Shown: positions 53,149-62,410, counted from the stretch's first letter. The stretch is DNA of 64,000 nucleotides from Nocardia jejuensis NBRC 103114 (GCF_001613145.1 NZ_BDBU01000018.1:309980-373979); one strand, 5' to 3'. Program-made: numbers and translations. Notes: a model not told the origin generated them from the letters alone.

Positions 53149-54531
53149 TCAGGCCAGATCGCGGGGCTCGCCGGTGCCCATGTACGCGGCGAGATTGTGG
53201 TGCAGGTTCACGACGCTGCGTTCGCGATAGGGATTGGGTTTCGGGCCGGAGAAGCCGCGACTCTTCATGCCCCGCTGGACCGCGGCCATATTGTCGAAGT
53301 CCTGCGGCAGGACCGAACGCCAATTCGGATCGCCGACCGGGGTGTATTCCCATTCGGTGTACGGTTCCTCGCCGAGCGGGAAGAGCTCGAACACGGCGGC
53401 CTCGAAAATGCACTTGTCGGGATCCTGGCCGTAGGGCCGGAATCGGTAGCAGAGCATGTTGTTGAGCGCGTGGCCGATCTGGAAATTGGGGAAGATCTGC
53501 CAGGCCGTGCCCGCCTGAGCGACGATGGACGGCTCGATCTTGGGCCAGACCACGCCGCGCGCCTCGTCCTCGGCCCGGGCGGTGTCGAGCCAGTACCGCA
53601 GCACCTCGGGAGCCGGTGTGCCCTCGGGCAATTCGTCCACCAGGCGGTTCGCGACATCGACCAGCGTGCGCGTGGTGTTGGTATTGGCGTTCTCCCAGGT
53701 GAAGTTCTGCAGCGTGGCGGTGGAGACGCGGGCGTCGGGGCCGCTGCCCAGGCGCACCTTGGCCTGGTTCTCCTCCATGCCCTTGGGTGCGTCGTAGCCG
53801 ATATTGCTGTGTATGCCCTGCACCCGCGCCCAGCCCAGGAATTGGCCGAAATTCATGAATTCCGGATGTGTGTAGGGCACGTGGTAGGTCTCCATGAATG
53901 CCTCGAAGGCGACCTTCCAATTGCAGTCGAAACTCAGCCAGCGGCGCCAGCGGTATCGCATGTTCTCGAGCTCGAAATGTTCCAGGAGGCTCGCGGCCGG
54001 TTCCAGGAATTCGCGCAGGGGTCGGCATTCGGGGTCCATATTGATCCAGACCCAGCCGCCCCAGGTGTCGAGCTGAACGGGAGTCAAGCCGTCATTGCGC
54101 GCGGTCAGTCCACACGGCCAGTCCTCGCGCTCGGCCGCGAAGGTGTTGCGGCCCTCCAGGTCGTACCGCCAACCGTGGAAACCACAGACGAACTGCTTGC
54201 GGCCGCCCCGGGCGTCGTGCGCACCCGCGGGGGTGTCGATCAGCCTGCGGCCACGGTGGGCACACACATTGTGGTGGGCGCGAATGGTGTCCGGTGCGGT
54301 GCGCACCACGATGATCGAGTCGTTCACGATCTCGTAGGTGAGGAAGTCGCCCACCTTCGGGATCTCCTCCACCCGGCAGACCTGCTGCCACACCCTGGCC
54401 CACAGCTTGTCGCCCTCGGCGCGGGCGTACTCGGGAGAGATGTAGGCCTCGACGCCGATCGTCTTCGGTGTGGAGAGCGGTTCTGTTGCCACGGAGGCGG
54501 TTTCAGCGGCGTTGTCGACGGTTTCGGTCAT
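53149..54531 (-). CDS. Rieske non-heme iron oxygenase, large subunit
   Basis: A 460-residue aromatic-ring-hydroxylating-dioxygenase-type alpha subunit. The Rieske cluster ligands are C90/H92 (CAHRG) and C116/H119 (CGFHGW), spaced wider than usual (23 residues between the halves). The mononuclear iron site has H217 and H222 in ETYHVPYTHPE, with the third carboxylate probably in LPQDFDNM near the C-terminus. No beta subunit or dedicated reductase lies nearby, so it may be a homotrimeric type such as KshA-like or C-H hydroxylases. AGGAGG before the ATG. It would hydroxylate the substrate before or after ring opening. Confidence 0.92.
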   Translation of the reverse strand: MTETVDNAAETASVATEPLSTPKTIGVEAYISPEYARAEGDKLWARVWQQVCRVEEIPKVGDFLTYEIVNDSIIVVRTAPDTIRAHHNVCAHRGRRLIDTPAGAHDARGGRKQFVCGFHGWRYDLEGRNTFAAEREDWPCGLTARNDGLTPVQLDTWGGWVWINMDPECRPLREFLEPAASLLEHFELENMRYRWRRWLSFDCNWKVAFEAFMETYHVPYTHPEFMNFGQFLGWARVQGIHSNIGYDAPKGMEENQAKVRLGSGPDARVSTATLQNFTWENANTNTTRTLVDVANRLVDELPEGTPAPEVLRYWLDTARAEDEARGVVWPKIEPSIVAQAGTAWQIFPNFQIGHALNNMLCYRFRPYGQDPDKCIFEAAVFELFPLGEEPYTEWEYTPVGDPNWRSVLPQDFDNMAAVQRGMKSRGFSGPKPNPYRERSVVNLHHNLAAYMGTGEPRDLA

Positions 54532-54558
54532 GACATCCTCCTGGTGGAAACCGTGGTG

Positions 54559-55407
54559 TCAGTGGGTGATGGCGGCGCGGAAGCCGTCGTCCTCGAGGAA
54601 CAGGGACGTGTGGTCCGCGCCGAGGTGGGTCCACTTGAGATTCAGACCGCCGTCCACGAGCAGGGTCTGCCCGGTGATGTAGCCGGCCAGCTCGGACAGC
54701 AGGAACAGCACCGCGCCCGCCTGCTCCTGCGGACGGCCGCGCCTGCCCATGGCGATGGCGCGGCGATCGCGCTCGGCATCCTCGCCGACGTACGCCCGGG
54801 ACGCGGGGGTTTCGGTGACGCCCGGCGCGATCGCGTTGACGCGAATGTTGTTCTGCGCCAACTCGACCGCGAGGGTGCGGGTCGCGGCGACCAGGGCCGC
54901 CTTGGCGGTGCCGTAGCCGATGTGGAACGGCGCGGTGTTCAGGCCGCTGATCGAGGAGATCGACACGATCGACCCGGGCAGGCCGTGCGACGACAACTCC
55001 GCCGCCACCGCCTGGCTCATGAAGAACATGGTTTCGAGGTTCTGGGTGAACAGGGCGCGCCAGTCCTGGCGGGTGACCCGGGTGGCGGGCATCCAGGTCG
55101 CGGGCGCCGCGCCGCCCGCCACATTGACCAGGCCGTACAGCCGGCCTTCGGCACTGCGCGCGTGCGTGAGCACCGTTGCGATGCCCTCGTCGGTGGACGC
55201 GTCTGCCGCCACCGGAATCACCGGAAGTCCCTCGGCGGCGAGCGGTTCGATGTGAGTGCCGAGATTCTCCTTCGACCGGCTCACCGCGATGACCGTCGCG
55301 CCCGCCTCGGCGACCATGCGCGTCACCGCCGTGCCTATTCCGCCGCCGCCCGCACCCGAGACGATGACGATCCGTCCGTCCAGACCGGGAAATCCACTGT
55401 GCGCCAT
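54559..55407 (-). CDS. SDR family oxidoreductase
   Basis: A 282-residue SDR: SGAGGGGIG near residue 17 (one glycine longer than usual), NVAGG, SSISGLN, YGTAK and ITGQTLLVDGGLNLKW. ATG at 55407, with GGGGAAG just upstream and 8 nt after the lactonase stop; the frame is open further upstream but only as an overlap of that gene. In this operon (lactonase, SDR, Rieske, BVMO) it could make the ketone that the BVMO oxidises. Confidence 0.88.
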   Translation of the reverse strand: MAHSGFPGLDGRIVIVSGAGGGGIGTAVTRMVAEAGATVIAVSRSKENLGTHIEPLAAEGLPVIPVAADASTDEGIATVLTHARSAEGRLYGLVNVAGGAAPATWMPATRVTRQDWRALFTQNLETMFFMSQAVAAELSSHGLPGSIVSISSISGLNTAPFHIGYGTAKAALVAATRTLAVELAQNNIRVNAIAPGVTETPASRAYVGEDAERDRRAIAMGRRGRPQEQAGAVLFLLSELAGYITGQTLLVDGGLNLKWTHLGADHTSLFLEDDGFRAAITH

Positions 55408-55415
55408 GGCTTCCC

Positions 55416-57011
55416 CTACTCCGCGAAGCGCAGCGCCAAGACGCTGCCCTCGGCGTCCGCGGAGAGGTAGACGGTGCCGTCCGGTCCGGCGGCGATCCCC
55501 GCGAACGGACCCATCGGACCGGAGAACGGGGGAGTGCCGCGCAGGGGTTTGGCCTCGACTCCGGGCGGTGCGCCGACGGGGAGATTCTCCGCCAGACTCT
55601 GGCGCGCCCCGGTCTCGAGATCGACCCCGACGAGCGCCTTCACACCGACATCGACGATCAGCAATCGATTGCCGCGCACCAGGATTCCCTGTGGCGTATG
55701 CAATCCGTCCACCACGGTCTCGACGCCGCTGCCGCTGATCGAGACGATCCGGCCGCCCCCCGATTCGGAGACCAGGACGGTGCCGTCCGGACCGAACGCG
55801 ACGCCCATCGGGGCGTCGAGACCAGAAGCCAGCACCGAGACCTGACCCGATCGAATCGAGAGGACTCGACCGGTGCCGAGTTCGGCGGCGACGATCACGC
55901 GGCCGGCGGTGGCCGCCACGCCGTAGAGCTGATCGAACCCCTGGGCCACGACCTCGGTTTCCGCGTCGGGGCCGGGACGATAGTAGGAGACCTCGCCGGT
56001 GGAGGTGGTGCACAGCAACTCGCCGGGGCCGACGGCGGTGACGCCGCGGACGTAACCGGGCGTGCCGGGGCTGAAAAGCGAAGCGATCTGCCGCAATTCA
56101 CCATCGCGCAGCACGTACAGGTAGGTGCCGTCCGCGAGGTAGAGAGCGCCATCGTGCCCGACGGTCATATCGAGGGGCCACATCAGGCCGCCCTCGAGAA
56201 TCTCGCGGGTCTCACCGCCGGTGAGGATCTCGGTGATCTCCCCGGTGAAGGTGGAGACGAACAGCCGATTGCCGACGAAGGTGCAGTTGTCCAGGCCGGG
56301 AGCCATGCGCGCGAGCACCTGCCGATCACCCGTGCGCGGGTCGATGCGCAGCACCTCGCCGGTCTGCACCTGGGTGGAGACGATGAACCCCTCGGCGTCG
56401 AACTTGACCGAGTCGGGCACGCCCAGATCGCCCGCGACCCGTTCCGGCGCACCGCCTTCGGGGTCGATGCGCCAGATGTCGTTGGTGCCCATGACCGGGT
56501 AGTACAGGAGGCCGTCGGGACCGACCTCCATGGCATTGGGCATCGGCAGGTTGTCCTGGAGAATGCGCGGCGCGCTGCCGTCCAGGGGCAGCTCCATGAG
56601 CCGGCCGCCGATGCGGCACTCGTTGACGAACAACCGGCCGCGGTGCACGGTGATGCCGTTCGCGCCCGGGACGTCGTCGCGGATGACTCGGGTGCGACCG
56701 TCCTTGCCGCGCATGCTGACTCGCGCGTCCATGTACTCGGTGGCGATGAGGTTGCCGTCGTTGTCGAAGGCGATGTCGTCCGGGGCGATGATGTCGCTGC
56801 CCTTGGCGCTGATGGTTTCCAGATCGCCGGTGGTGACGTCGAGGGCGCTGATCTGGCTGCCGGCCACCTGCGCGACGTAGATGCGATTGTCGGCCCCGGT
56901 GCGCAGGCCGTTCGCGCCGAACAATCGGCTCGGTGGGGTGAGTCGTTCGATGCGTACCCCCTCGGCGAGGGTGATGGCTGTGGTGCTGCTGTAGCGCGCG
57001 CCCTGACTCAA
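55416..57011 (-). CDS. SMP-30/gluconolactonase-like beta-propeller protein, double length
   Basis: A 531-residue protein made of repeated SMP-30/NHL-type blades (GPDGLLYYPVMGTNDIWRIDPEG, GHDGALYLADGTYLYVL, GPDGTVLVSESGGGRIV, GPDGTVYLSADAEGSVLALR). At nearly twice the length of a single SMP-30 lactonase it could be two propellers. It probably hydrolyses a lactone, fitting the BVMO in its operon. I chose the TTG at 57011 because GGGAGG lies five bases upstream and the coding pattern starts there; no ATG or GTG is better placed. The GntR operator at 57120 is about 110 bp upstream. No signal peptide is evident with this start. Confidence 0.82.
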   Translation of the reverse strand: MSQGARYSSTTAITLAEGVRIERLTPPSRLFGANGLRTGADNRIYVAQVAGSQISALDVTTGDLETISAKGSDIIAPDDIAFDNDGNLIATEYMDARVSMRGKDGRTRVIRDDVPGANGITVHRGRLFVNECRIGGRLMELPLDGSAPRILQDNLPMPNAMEVGPDGLLYYPVMGTNDIWRIDPEGGAPERVAGDLGVPDSVKFDAEGFIVSTQVQTGEVLRIDPRTGDRQVLARMAPGLDNCTFVGNRLFVSTFTGEITEILTGGETREILEGGLMWPLDMTVGHDGALYLADGTYLYVLRDGELRQIASLFSPGTPGYVRGVTAVGPGELLCTTSTGEVSYYRPGPDAETEVVAQGFDQLYGVAATAGRVIVAAELGTGRVLSIRSGQVSVLASGLDAPMGVAFGPDGTVLVSESGGGRIVSISGSGVETVVDGLHTPQGILVRGNRLLIVDVGVKALVGVDLETGARQSLAENLPVGAPPGVEAKPLRGTPPFSGPMGPFAGIAAGPDGTVYLSADAEGSVLALRFAE

Positions 57012-57119
57012 GGCGGCCTCCCTGAACGGTGAGAACGTCGATGTGCGTGGCGATCTGCGCGACGGCCGGATCGGTCCGTTTCGTGATGCAGGCCACTGGC
57101 TTGTCGGGCCACAGTACGA

Positions 57120-57141
57120 CAATCCTCATAAGGATAGCAAT
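57120..57141. promoter_or_regulatory. GntR-family operator copy 1, upstream of the SMP-30/BVMO operon
   Basis: A 22-bp sequence whose core ATCCTCATAAGGAT (57122-57135) is a near-perfect palindrome. The same 22 bases occur in reverse complement at 58129-58150. Read on the minus strand it contains TGCTATCCT, a possible extended -10 element, so binding would block the promoter of the SMP-30 operon. Confidence 0.78.
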
Positions 57142-57167
57142 ACTTGACATTTAGATTGCCGGGCACG

Positions 57168-57204
57168 AAAAAGCCTGGCTCGCGAAAGGATTCGCGGGCC
57201 AGGC
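57168..57204 (-). terminator. rho-independent terminator of the gntR gene
   Basis: On the minus strand a 14-bp stem (GCCTGGC-type arms, one wobble, loop TCCT) is followed at once by five Ts (57168-57172 on the plus strand as A). It lies 35 bp past the gntR stop and upstream of the SMP-30 promoter region, so it separates the two transcripts. Confidence 0.82.
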
Positions 57205-57238
57205 CGGGGAGTTGCTGTGGGAGAGGACGTTCGCGGGG

Positions 57239-58045
57239 CTAGATGCTCATGCCCCGGCTCGACTGCATGGCCTGACGGACCACATCGGCGGAGGCGTTGA
57301 CGACCCCGTTGTCGAAACGGTCGAGCACCAGGGTTTGGGTGGCCGCGAGGTGGACGCGATACAGACGTTCGGCCTCCACGTCGTCACCGGCCGCGATCGC
57401 CTCGGTGATGCGGACGTGGGTGCGCACGGCCTCGGTGGAGTCGGTCGGCGACGGGTATTCACCGCGCTTGGTGAGCACTTCGGCCCACGCCTCCTCCTGT
57501 GCCGACCAGAGCGCGACCAGGCTGCTCACGACGTAGCGCACCGTGGCGTTGGGGGTGAACGACACGACCAGGTCGTGGAATTCGCGTGCGGTGTGGGTGA
57601 ATTCGATGCCCTCGCCGATCAACGCCTCACATGCCGCGATATTGGCCTGCAGGGCGGGCACCACGGCCTCGGCGCGGTCCTCGCGGCGTGCGCATTCCGC
57701 GGCGCACATCGGTTCGAGGGTGCGCAGTCCCGAGGCCAGATCGCCGAGTGTGACGCGCGCGCCCTGAAGCGCCAGCCCCAGGTGATACGCCGCGGAGGAT
57801 TCGTTCGGGCGGTGCACCTCCGCGCCGCCGACGTTCCCGCGCCGGACGGTGACCAGACCCTCGGTCTCGAGGATGCGCAGGGCCTCCCGGATCGAGGGAT
57901 AGCTGACCCCGAAGTCCTGAACGAGCTGGTCCTGGGTGGGGAGCCGGTAGTCGTCCTCGCCGGTCAGGATGCGGGTGCGCAGTTCCGCGGCAACGGTTTC
58001 CGCGATGCGGCGTTGCGGGATCCGGCCACGCCGGGGGTTGGTCAC
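57239..58045 (-). CDS. GntR family (FadR/FCD-type) transcriptional regulator
   Basis: A 268-residue GntR-family regulator. The winged HTH is at about residues 12-75 (LPTQDQLVQDFGVSYPSIREALRILETEGLVTVRRG), followed by an all-helical FCD-like effector domain with metal-type His residues (FHDLVVSF, VHLAATQ). The GTG at 58045 has AAGGAAAGGG upstream; a TTG 27 codons earlier would lie inside the operator. It probably binds ATCCTCATAAGGAT at 57122 and 58135 and responds to an acyl-CoA or acid intermediate. A terminator follows its stop. Confidence 0.9.
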   Translation of the reverse strand: MTNPRRGRIPQRRIAETVAAELRTRILTGEDDYRLPTQDQLVQDFGVSYPSIREALRILETEGLVTVRRGNVGGAEVHRPNESSAAYHLGLALQGARVTLGDLASGLRTLEPMCAAECARREDRAEAVVPALQANIAACEALIGEGIEFTHTAREFHDLVVSFTPNATVRYVVSSLVALWSAQEEAWAEVLTKRGEYPSPTDSTEAVRTHVRITEAIAAGDDVEAERLYRVHLAATQTLVLDRFDNGVVNASADVVRQAMQSSRGMSI

Positions 58046-58128
58046 GCAGACCCCTTTCCTTGCGTTCTCACGCAGTGCCGCTGTTGTCGATCTCGCGAGT
58101 TTACCCACAGCCCACTGACCATTCAAAC

Positions 58129-58150
58129 ATTGCTATCCTTATGAGGATTG
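58129..58150. promoter_or_regulatory. GntR-family operator copy 2, between gntR and the dehydrogenase operon
   Basis: Exact reverse complement of the 22-bp element at 57120, core 58135-58148. It begins 84 bp from the gntR start and ends 16 bp before the dehydrogenase ATG. Relative to the downstream gene it has the same orientation as copy 1 and is followed after two bases by GTAC in both places, suggesting a shared promoter architecture. Confidence 0.8.
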
Positions 58151-58166
58151 AAGTACGGTTCGCCGC

Positions 58167-59315
58167 ATGGACTTCGACATGGGCGAAGCGGCGGCGCGCC
58201 TGCGCAGGGAACTGCGTGAGCTGGTGGCGGCGCAGGTGCCCGCGGACTTCCTCGGGGCGTTCACCGACGATCCGGCCGATCTGGCTGTGGCACAGCGCTT
58301 CTGCGGAGAGCTTGCCGAGCGGGGATTGCTGTGTGCGGCGTGGCCGCAAGAGTTCGGGGGGCGGGCGGCCTCGGTCTGGGAGCAGACGGTGGTACGCGAG
58401 GAGATGTGGGCGCATCACGAGCCGCGGGGCGCGCAGTACATGGGTGTGAACTGGGTGGGACCGGCGCTCATGCGGCACGGGAGCGCCGAGCAGCAGCGCG
58501 CGCACCTGCCGTCGATAGCGCGCGGGGAAGTGATCTGGTGTCAGGGCTTCAGTGAGCCCGACGCCGGATCCGATCTGGCGTCGCTGCGCACGTCCGCGCG
58601 GCAGGACGGCGACGGATGGTCGATCTCCGGACAGAAGATCTGGACCTCCTACGCGGGGATGGCGCAGTGGTGCTTCCTGCTCGCGCGCACCTCGCGGGAG
58701 GACCGAAAGCAGCAGGGCCTCACCGTCTTCCTGTTGCCGATGTCGAGCCCCGGCATCGAGGTGCGGCCGATTCGGTCCATGCTCGGACCGCATCACCTCA
58801 ACGAGGTCTTCCTCGACGGCGTCCGGGCGACCGAGGCGGATGTCCTGGGTCGAGCCGGGGACGGCTGGCAGGTCGTGCGCGAAGTGCTGGCTTTCGAACG
58901 CGTGGGTATCGCCCGGTACGCCCGTTGCGAGCGGCTGTTGCACGCCGCCCCCGAGATCCTCGGGGCGCGCCGCTGGGACGAGTTGGTACCGCAGCTGCGC
59001 GGCAGGTGGGCGCGCATGCTGACCCACTGCCGGCGTGCGCGGCTGCTTGCCTATCAGGTCTTGGCGGTACAGGCCGAGGGCCGGATAGCGCCGAGCGATG
59101 CCGCCGCCTACCGCATCGCGGTCACCCGACTCGATCAGGACAGCGCGGCCGTGCTCGCGGAGATCGCCGCCGCGGCACCGGACGACGACTCCGGCCGCCG
59201 CTATCGGCGCGCCGTGGCGGATCACTGGCGATACGCCCAAGCCTCGACGGTGGCCTCGGGCAGCATCGAGATGCAGCGAATCCTCTTGGCGCGGAACCTC
59301 TTGGAGGCAGCCTGA
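58167..59315 (+). CDS. acyl-CoA dehydrogenase, alpha-type partner of a heteromeric pair
   Basis: A 382-residue acyl-CoA dehydrogenase. FSEPDAGSDLASL holds the FAD-side motif and the C-terminus reads ASGSIEMQRILLARNLLEA, the EMQR form of active FadE subunits. It starts 16 bp after the GntR operator with no clear ribosome site, so a short leader is likely. Its stop overlaps the next gene by one base (TGATG), and that gene encodes a shorter, motif-poor dehydrogenase. The two together probably form an alpha2beta2 enzyme for a bulky CoA ester. Confidence 0.9.
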   Translation: MDFDMGEAAARLRRELRELVAAQVPADFLGAFTDDPADLAVAQRFCGELAERGLLCAAWPQEFGGRAASVWEQTVVREEMWAHHEPRGAQYMGVNWVGPALMRHGSAEQQRAHLPSIARGEVIWCQGFSEPDAGSDLASLRTSARQDGDGWSISGQKIWTSYAGMAQWCFLLARTSREDRKQQGLTVFLLPMSSPGIEVRPIRSMLGPHHLNEVFLDGVRATEADVLGRAGDGWQVVREVLAFERVGIARYARCERLLHAAPEILGARRWDELVPQLRGRWARMLTHCRRARLLAYQVLAVQAEGRIAPSDAAAYRIAVTRLDQDSAAVLAEIAAAAPDDDSGRRYRRAVADHWRYAQASTVASGSIEMQRILLARNLLEAA

Positions 59316-60415
59316 TGGACGTACAGCTTTCTCCCGAAGCGCTCGAATTCGGCCGCCAAGCCCGCCGCGCGTGGGAACTCGCCGGCGGCGACACCCTCGT
59401 ACAGCACGCCGAACAGAATCCGCATCTGCGGCAGGGGCTGATCGAACCGATTCTCGAGAGTCTCGGCGCATGGGACCTGTCTCCACGCCGGGACGCGGAC
59501 GAACTGGACGCGGCCGCGGCACTGTGCCGAAGCGCGGGCTACTGGGCCGTTCCGTATCCGGTGGCAGAGCGCCTCGCCCGCCCCGACCGCGCGGGGTCGG
59601 ACGGACTCGTCGCGGACGGACTCCTCGTCGTCTCCGCGCACGATCCACGCGGTCCGGTGGCGGGACTCGACTTCCACTGGGCAGCAGTGACACTGGACGG
59701 TACGCCAGGCAACGTCACAGTGACGCACGATGATTCGCCTCCCCGGCAGACCGCGTTCACCGCGCCACTGCACTGGCGACCGGCCGGACACGCCACCGTC
59801 GCGGGTGTTCGTGCCGGGACCGAGCATGCGGCCGTCGGTGGGGAACTGGTCGCGGCTGGTCGCGGACGAGCCACCGACGGCCGGGCGAATGGCGCTGGAA
59901 CCGAAGCCCCTGCGAGTGTGGAGGATACCGCGCGGGATCTGGCGCTCGGGTTGGTGCTGCCGTGCTGGACATTGCTCGGAATGCTCGACCGGGCGATGGA
60001 TCTGGCTCGGTCGCACGTGCTGGTGCGGGAGCAGTTCGGGCGGCCGCTGGCGGAGTTTCAGGCGGTGCAGTTTCAGCTGACCGAGGCCGAGGTGGAGCGG
60101 CGCGGGGTGGACATGCTGGCGCGATACGCGCTGTGCGGGATCGCCTCCGGTGATTCCGGAGCGGTGGACGACGGGCTGGCCCTGCGGCTCGCCGCGCTCG
60201 AGGCGGCGGAGGTCGTGTTCCGGGTGGCCCATCAGCTGCACGGTGCGCTCGGGTTCTGTGACGAGTCGCCGCTGTCGTGGCTCTCGCGCTACAGCCTGCC
60301 GCTGCGCAGACTGCCGCTCGGCAGCGCTGCCACGGAGGAACTACTGGCACGGCGCATCGGACGCCGAGGCCTGACCGGACTGTTCTCGGCACCAGGAAAC
60401 GCGAAGGGGGCGTAG
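59315..60415 (+). CDS. acyl-CoA dehydrogenase-like beta-type subunit
   Basis: A 366-residue acyl-CoA-dehydrogenase-like protein. The C-terminal helical domain is clear (LDRAMDLARSHVLVREQFGRPLAEFQAVQFQLTEAEVE, HQLHGALGFCDESPLSWLSR). The N-terminal and middle regions are poorly conserved and lack a TEPGxGSD motif, and there is no catalytic-base region at the end. This is the usual picture for the non-catalytic subunit of heteromeric FadE pairs. The stretch around residues 180-205 is rich in Gly/Ala/Arg and may be a loop. It overlaps its partner upstream. Confidence 0.82.
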   Translation: MDVQLSPEALEFGRQARRAWELAGGDTLVQHAEQNPHLRQGLIEPILESLGAWDLSPRRDADELDAAAALCRSAGYWAVPYPVAERLARPDRAGSDGLVADGLLVVSAHDPRGPVAGLDFHWAAVTLDGTPGNVTVTHDDSPPRQTAFTAPLHWRPAGHATVAGVRAGTEHAAVGGELVAAGRGRATDGRANGAGTEAPASVEDTARDLALGLVLPCWTLLGMLDRAMDLARSHVLVREQFGRPLAEFQAVQFQLTEAEVERRGVDMLARYALCGIASGDSGAVDDGLALRLAALEAAEVVFRVAHQLHGALGFCDESPLSWLSRYSLPLRRLPLGSAATEELLARRIGRRGLTGLFSAPGNAKGA

Positions 60416-60419
60416 GGGT

Positions 60420-61202
60420 ATGGAATACGAACTGCCGGACGTGGTGAAGATCCGGGTCGACGGGGCGATTCGGGTGGTCGTACTGGACCGGCCCGATGAG
60501 CTCAATGCAGTCGATGAAGACATGCACTGGGCGCTGGCCAATGTCTGGCGGCAACTGGCCGCGGACCATGAGGCGCGAGTGGTCATTCTGACCGGGGCGG
60601 GGCGTGCCTTCAGCGCCGGCGGTGACCTGGAGTGGATCACCTCGTTTCTCGAGGACCCGGTGGCTCGGGACGAAAGCATCAGGGAGGGTGCGCAGATCAT
60701 CGAGGAGATGCTGCGCTTCCCGCTGCCGGTGATCGCCGCGGTGAACGGCGCGGCGGTGGGACTGGGTGCGAGCCTGGCGATCCTGAGCGATATCGCCCTG
60801 ATCTCCGAGCGCGCGTATCTGGCCGATCCGCATGTCGCGGTGGGGTTGGTCGCCGGGGACGGCGGTGCGGCGTTCTGGCCGCTGCTCACTCCGATTCTGC
60901 GGTCTCGCGAGTACCTGTTCACTGGCGACCGCATCGACGCCCCGACCGCGGTGCAGCTGGGATTGGCCAGCCGGGTTGTGCCCCGGGAGGAGCTGCTGCC
61001 CGCCGCGCACCGGCTCGCCGAGCGCCTGGCCGCGCAACCGGCCGAGGCGCTGCGCAGCACCAAACGAGTGGTCAACATGCATCTTTCGCAAGCGCTGGCG
61101 GGTCCGCTACAGGCGGGATTCGCCGCCGAGGTGGTCACGATGCAGTCGGCCGAACACCGCGAACGGCTGATGGCGCTGCACCAGCGGGCGACCAGCCGAT
61201 GA
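60420..61202 (+). CDS. enoyl-CoA hydratase/isomerase family protein
   Basis: A 260-residue crotonase-fold protein. FSAGGDLEWI and NGAAVGLGASLAILSD form the oxyanion hole. The second catalytic region reads DPHVAVGLVAGDGGAAFW, with Asp where many hydratases have Glu, so isomerase or specialised hydratase action is possible. It lies between the two dehydrogenase pairs, as expected for hydrating the enoyl-CoA made by one of them. It overlaps the next dehydrogenase by 4 nt. Confidence 0.9.
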   Translation: MEYELPDVVKIRVDGAIRVVVLDRPDELNAVDEDMHWALANVWRQLAADHEARVVILTGAGRAFSAGGDLEWITSFLEDPVARDESIREGAQIIEEMLRFPLPVIAAVNGAAVGLGASLAILSDIALISERAYLADPHVAVGLVAGDGGAAFWPLLTPILRSREYLFTGDRIDAPTAVQLGLASRVVPREELLPAAHRLAERLAAQPAEALRSTKRVVNMHLSQALAGPLQAGFAAEVVTMQSAEHRERLMALHQRATSR

Positions 61203-62410
61203 CCGCTGTCGCCGCTCACGAGGACCTGATCGCGTTCCGGGCCGAAGTGCGGGACTGGTGTCGTGCGCACATCCCACCCGACTGGCGTGCGACGCAGACC
61301 GGGGCATCGAGCGCGGAGTTCGCCGCCTTCCAGCGAGACTGGTTCCAGGCCCTGCGCGGCGCGGGCTACGCGGTGCCGCACTGGCCCCGGGAATGGGGCG
61401 GCGGCTTGTCCGTTCCCCGGCAGGTCGTGCTGTATCAGGAGCTCGCCGCCCACGACGCACCCCGACTGGTCCTGGCCTTCGTGGCCATCCACCATGCGGC
61501 CGCGACCCTGCTCGCCGCCGGGACCGACGCCCAGCGCAATCGTCACCTGCCCGCGATCCTCGACGGCGAGATCTGGGTGCAGGGCTTCTCCGAACCCGAA
61601 GCGGGATCGGACCTGGCAGCGCTGTCCACCATCGCCCACCGGGACGGCGACGAGTATGTGGTGAGCGGGCAGAAGGTGTGGGCCAGCGGAGCCCAGTACG
61701 CGGACTGGTGCCTGCTCCTGGCCCGGACGGACCCGAATGCGCCCAAACGCAAGGGCATTTCGTATTTCCTGATGGACATGCGCACCCCGGGCATCGACGT
61801 TCGCCCGATCCGCCAGGCCACCGGCGAATCGCACTTCTGCGAGATCTTCCTCGATGAGGTCCCGATCCCCGCCGCGAACCTGATCGGTGCAGAGCATGCC
61901 GGGTGGCAGGTCGCGCAGCGAACCCTGGGAGCCGAACGCGGCCTGACCATGCTGGAACTGTCCGAGCGCCTGGGCAATGCCGGATTTCGCCGGCTGCTCG
62001 AATCGTGCGCACGATCGAATCGGCAGGGCAGACGGCCGATCGATGATCCTGCGGTGGCCGATCGGCTGGCCGTCTTCGACACCGAGATCACCGGCCTGCG
62101 CGCACTGTGCCTGGATCTGGTGCAACGCCACGACCGCGATGCCGTCGGTCCGGCCGATGCGTCGATCGTCAAGCTGTACTACAGCGAATTACTCCAGCGG
62201 ATGACCGATTTCGGCGCCGAGATCGGGGGAGTGGCCGCCCATGGTGTGCTGCGCAAGCCGATGTCGGGAGGCTGGGAGTCGGGGGCCTGGGTACTGGACT
62301 TCATCGGGTCCTGGGAGTGGACCATCCCCGGGGGCGCCAGCGAGATCCAGCGCACCATCATCGGCGAACGCGGCCTGGGCCTGCCACGGGAACCCGTCTT
62401 CGGATCATGA
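61199..62410 (+). CDS. acyl-CoA dehydrogenase, alpha-type partner of a second pair
   Basis: A 403-residue acyl-CoA dehydrogenase: FSEPEAGSDLAALS for the FAD side, QKVWASGAQYADWCLLLART in the beta domain, IPGGASEIQRTIIGERGLGLP at the C-terminus. Its ATG overlaps the hydratase stop. The frame extends upstream through the hydratase but without coding character. It pairs with the dehydrogenase at 62460, with an 18-codon mini-ORF between them. Confidence 0.91.
   Translation: MTAVAAHEDLIAFRAEVRDWCRAHIPPDWRATQTGASSAEFAAFQRDWFQALRGAGYAVPHWPREWGGGLSVPRQVVLYQELAAHDAPRLVLAFVAIHHAAATLLAAGTDAQRNRHLPAILDGEIWVQGFSEPEAGSDLAALSTIAHRDGDEYVVSGQKVWASGAQYADWCLLLARTDPNAPKRKGISYFLMDMRTPGIDVRPIRQATGESHFCEIFLDEVPIPAANLIGAEHAGWQVAQRTLGAERGLTMLELSERLGNAGFRRLLESCARSNRQGRRPIDDPAVADRLAVFDTEITGLRALCLDLVQRHDRDAVGPADASIVKLYYSELLQRMTDFGAEIGGVAAHGVLRKPMSGGWESGAWVLDFIGSWEWTIPGGASEIQRTIIGERGLGLPREPVFGS

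Noticed and set aside
57012..57150. Longer starts for the SMP-30-like gene, including ATGs near 57122 and 57150
   Set aside because: They would place the start within the GntR operator or use a different frame; the TTG at 57011 has a good ribosome site and the propeller pattern starts there.
58046..58126. TTG start 27 codons upstream for gntR
   Set aside because: It lies next to the operator and lacks a ribosome site; the GTG at 58045 has AAGGAAAGGG.
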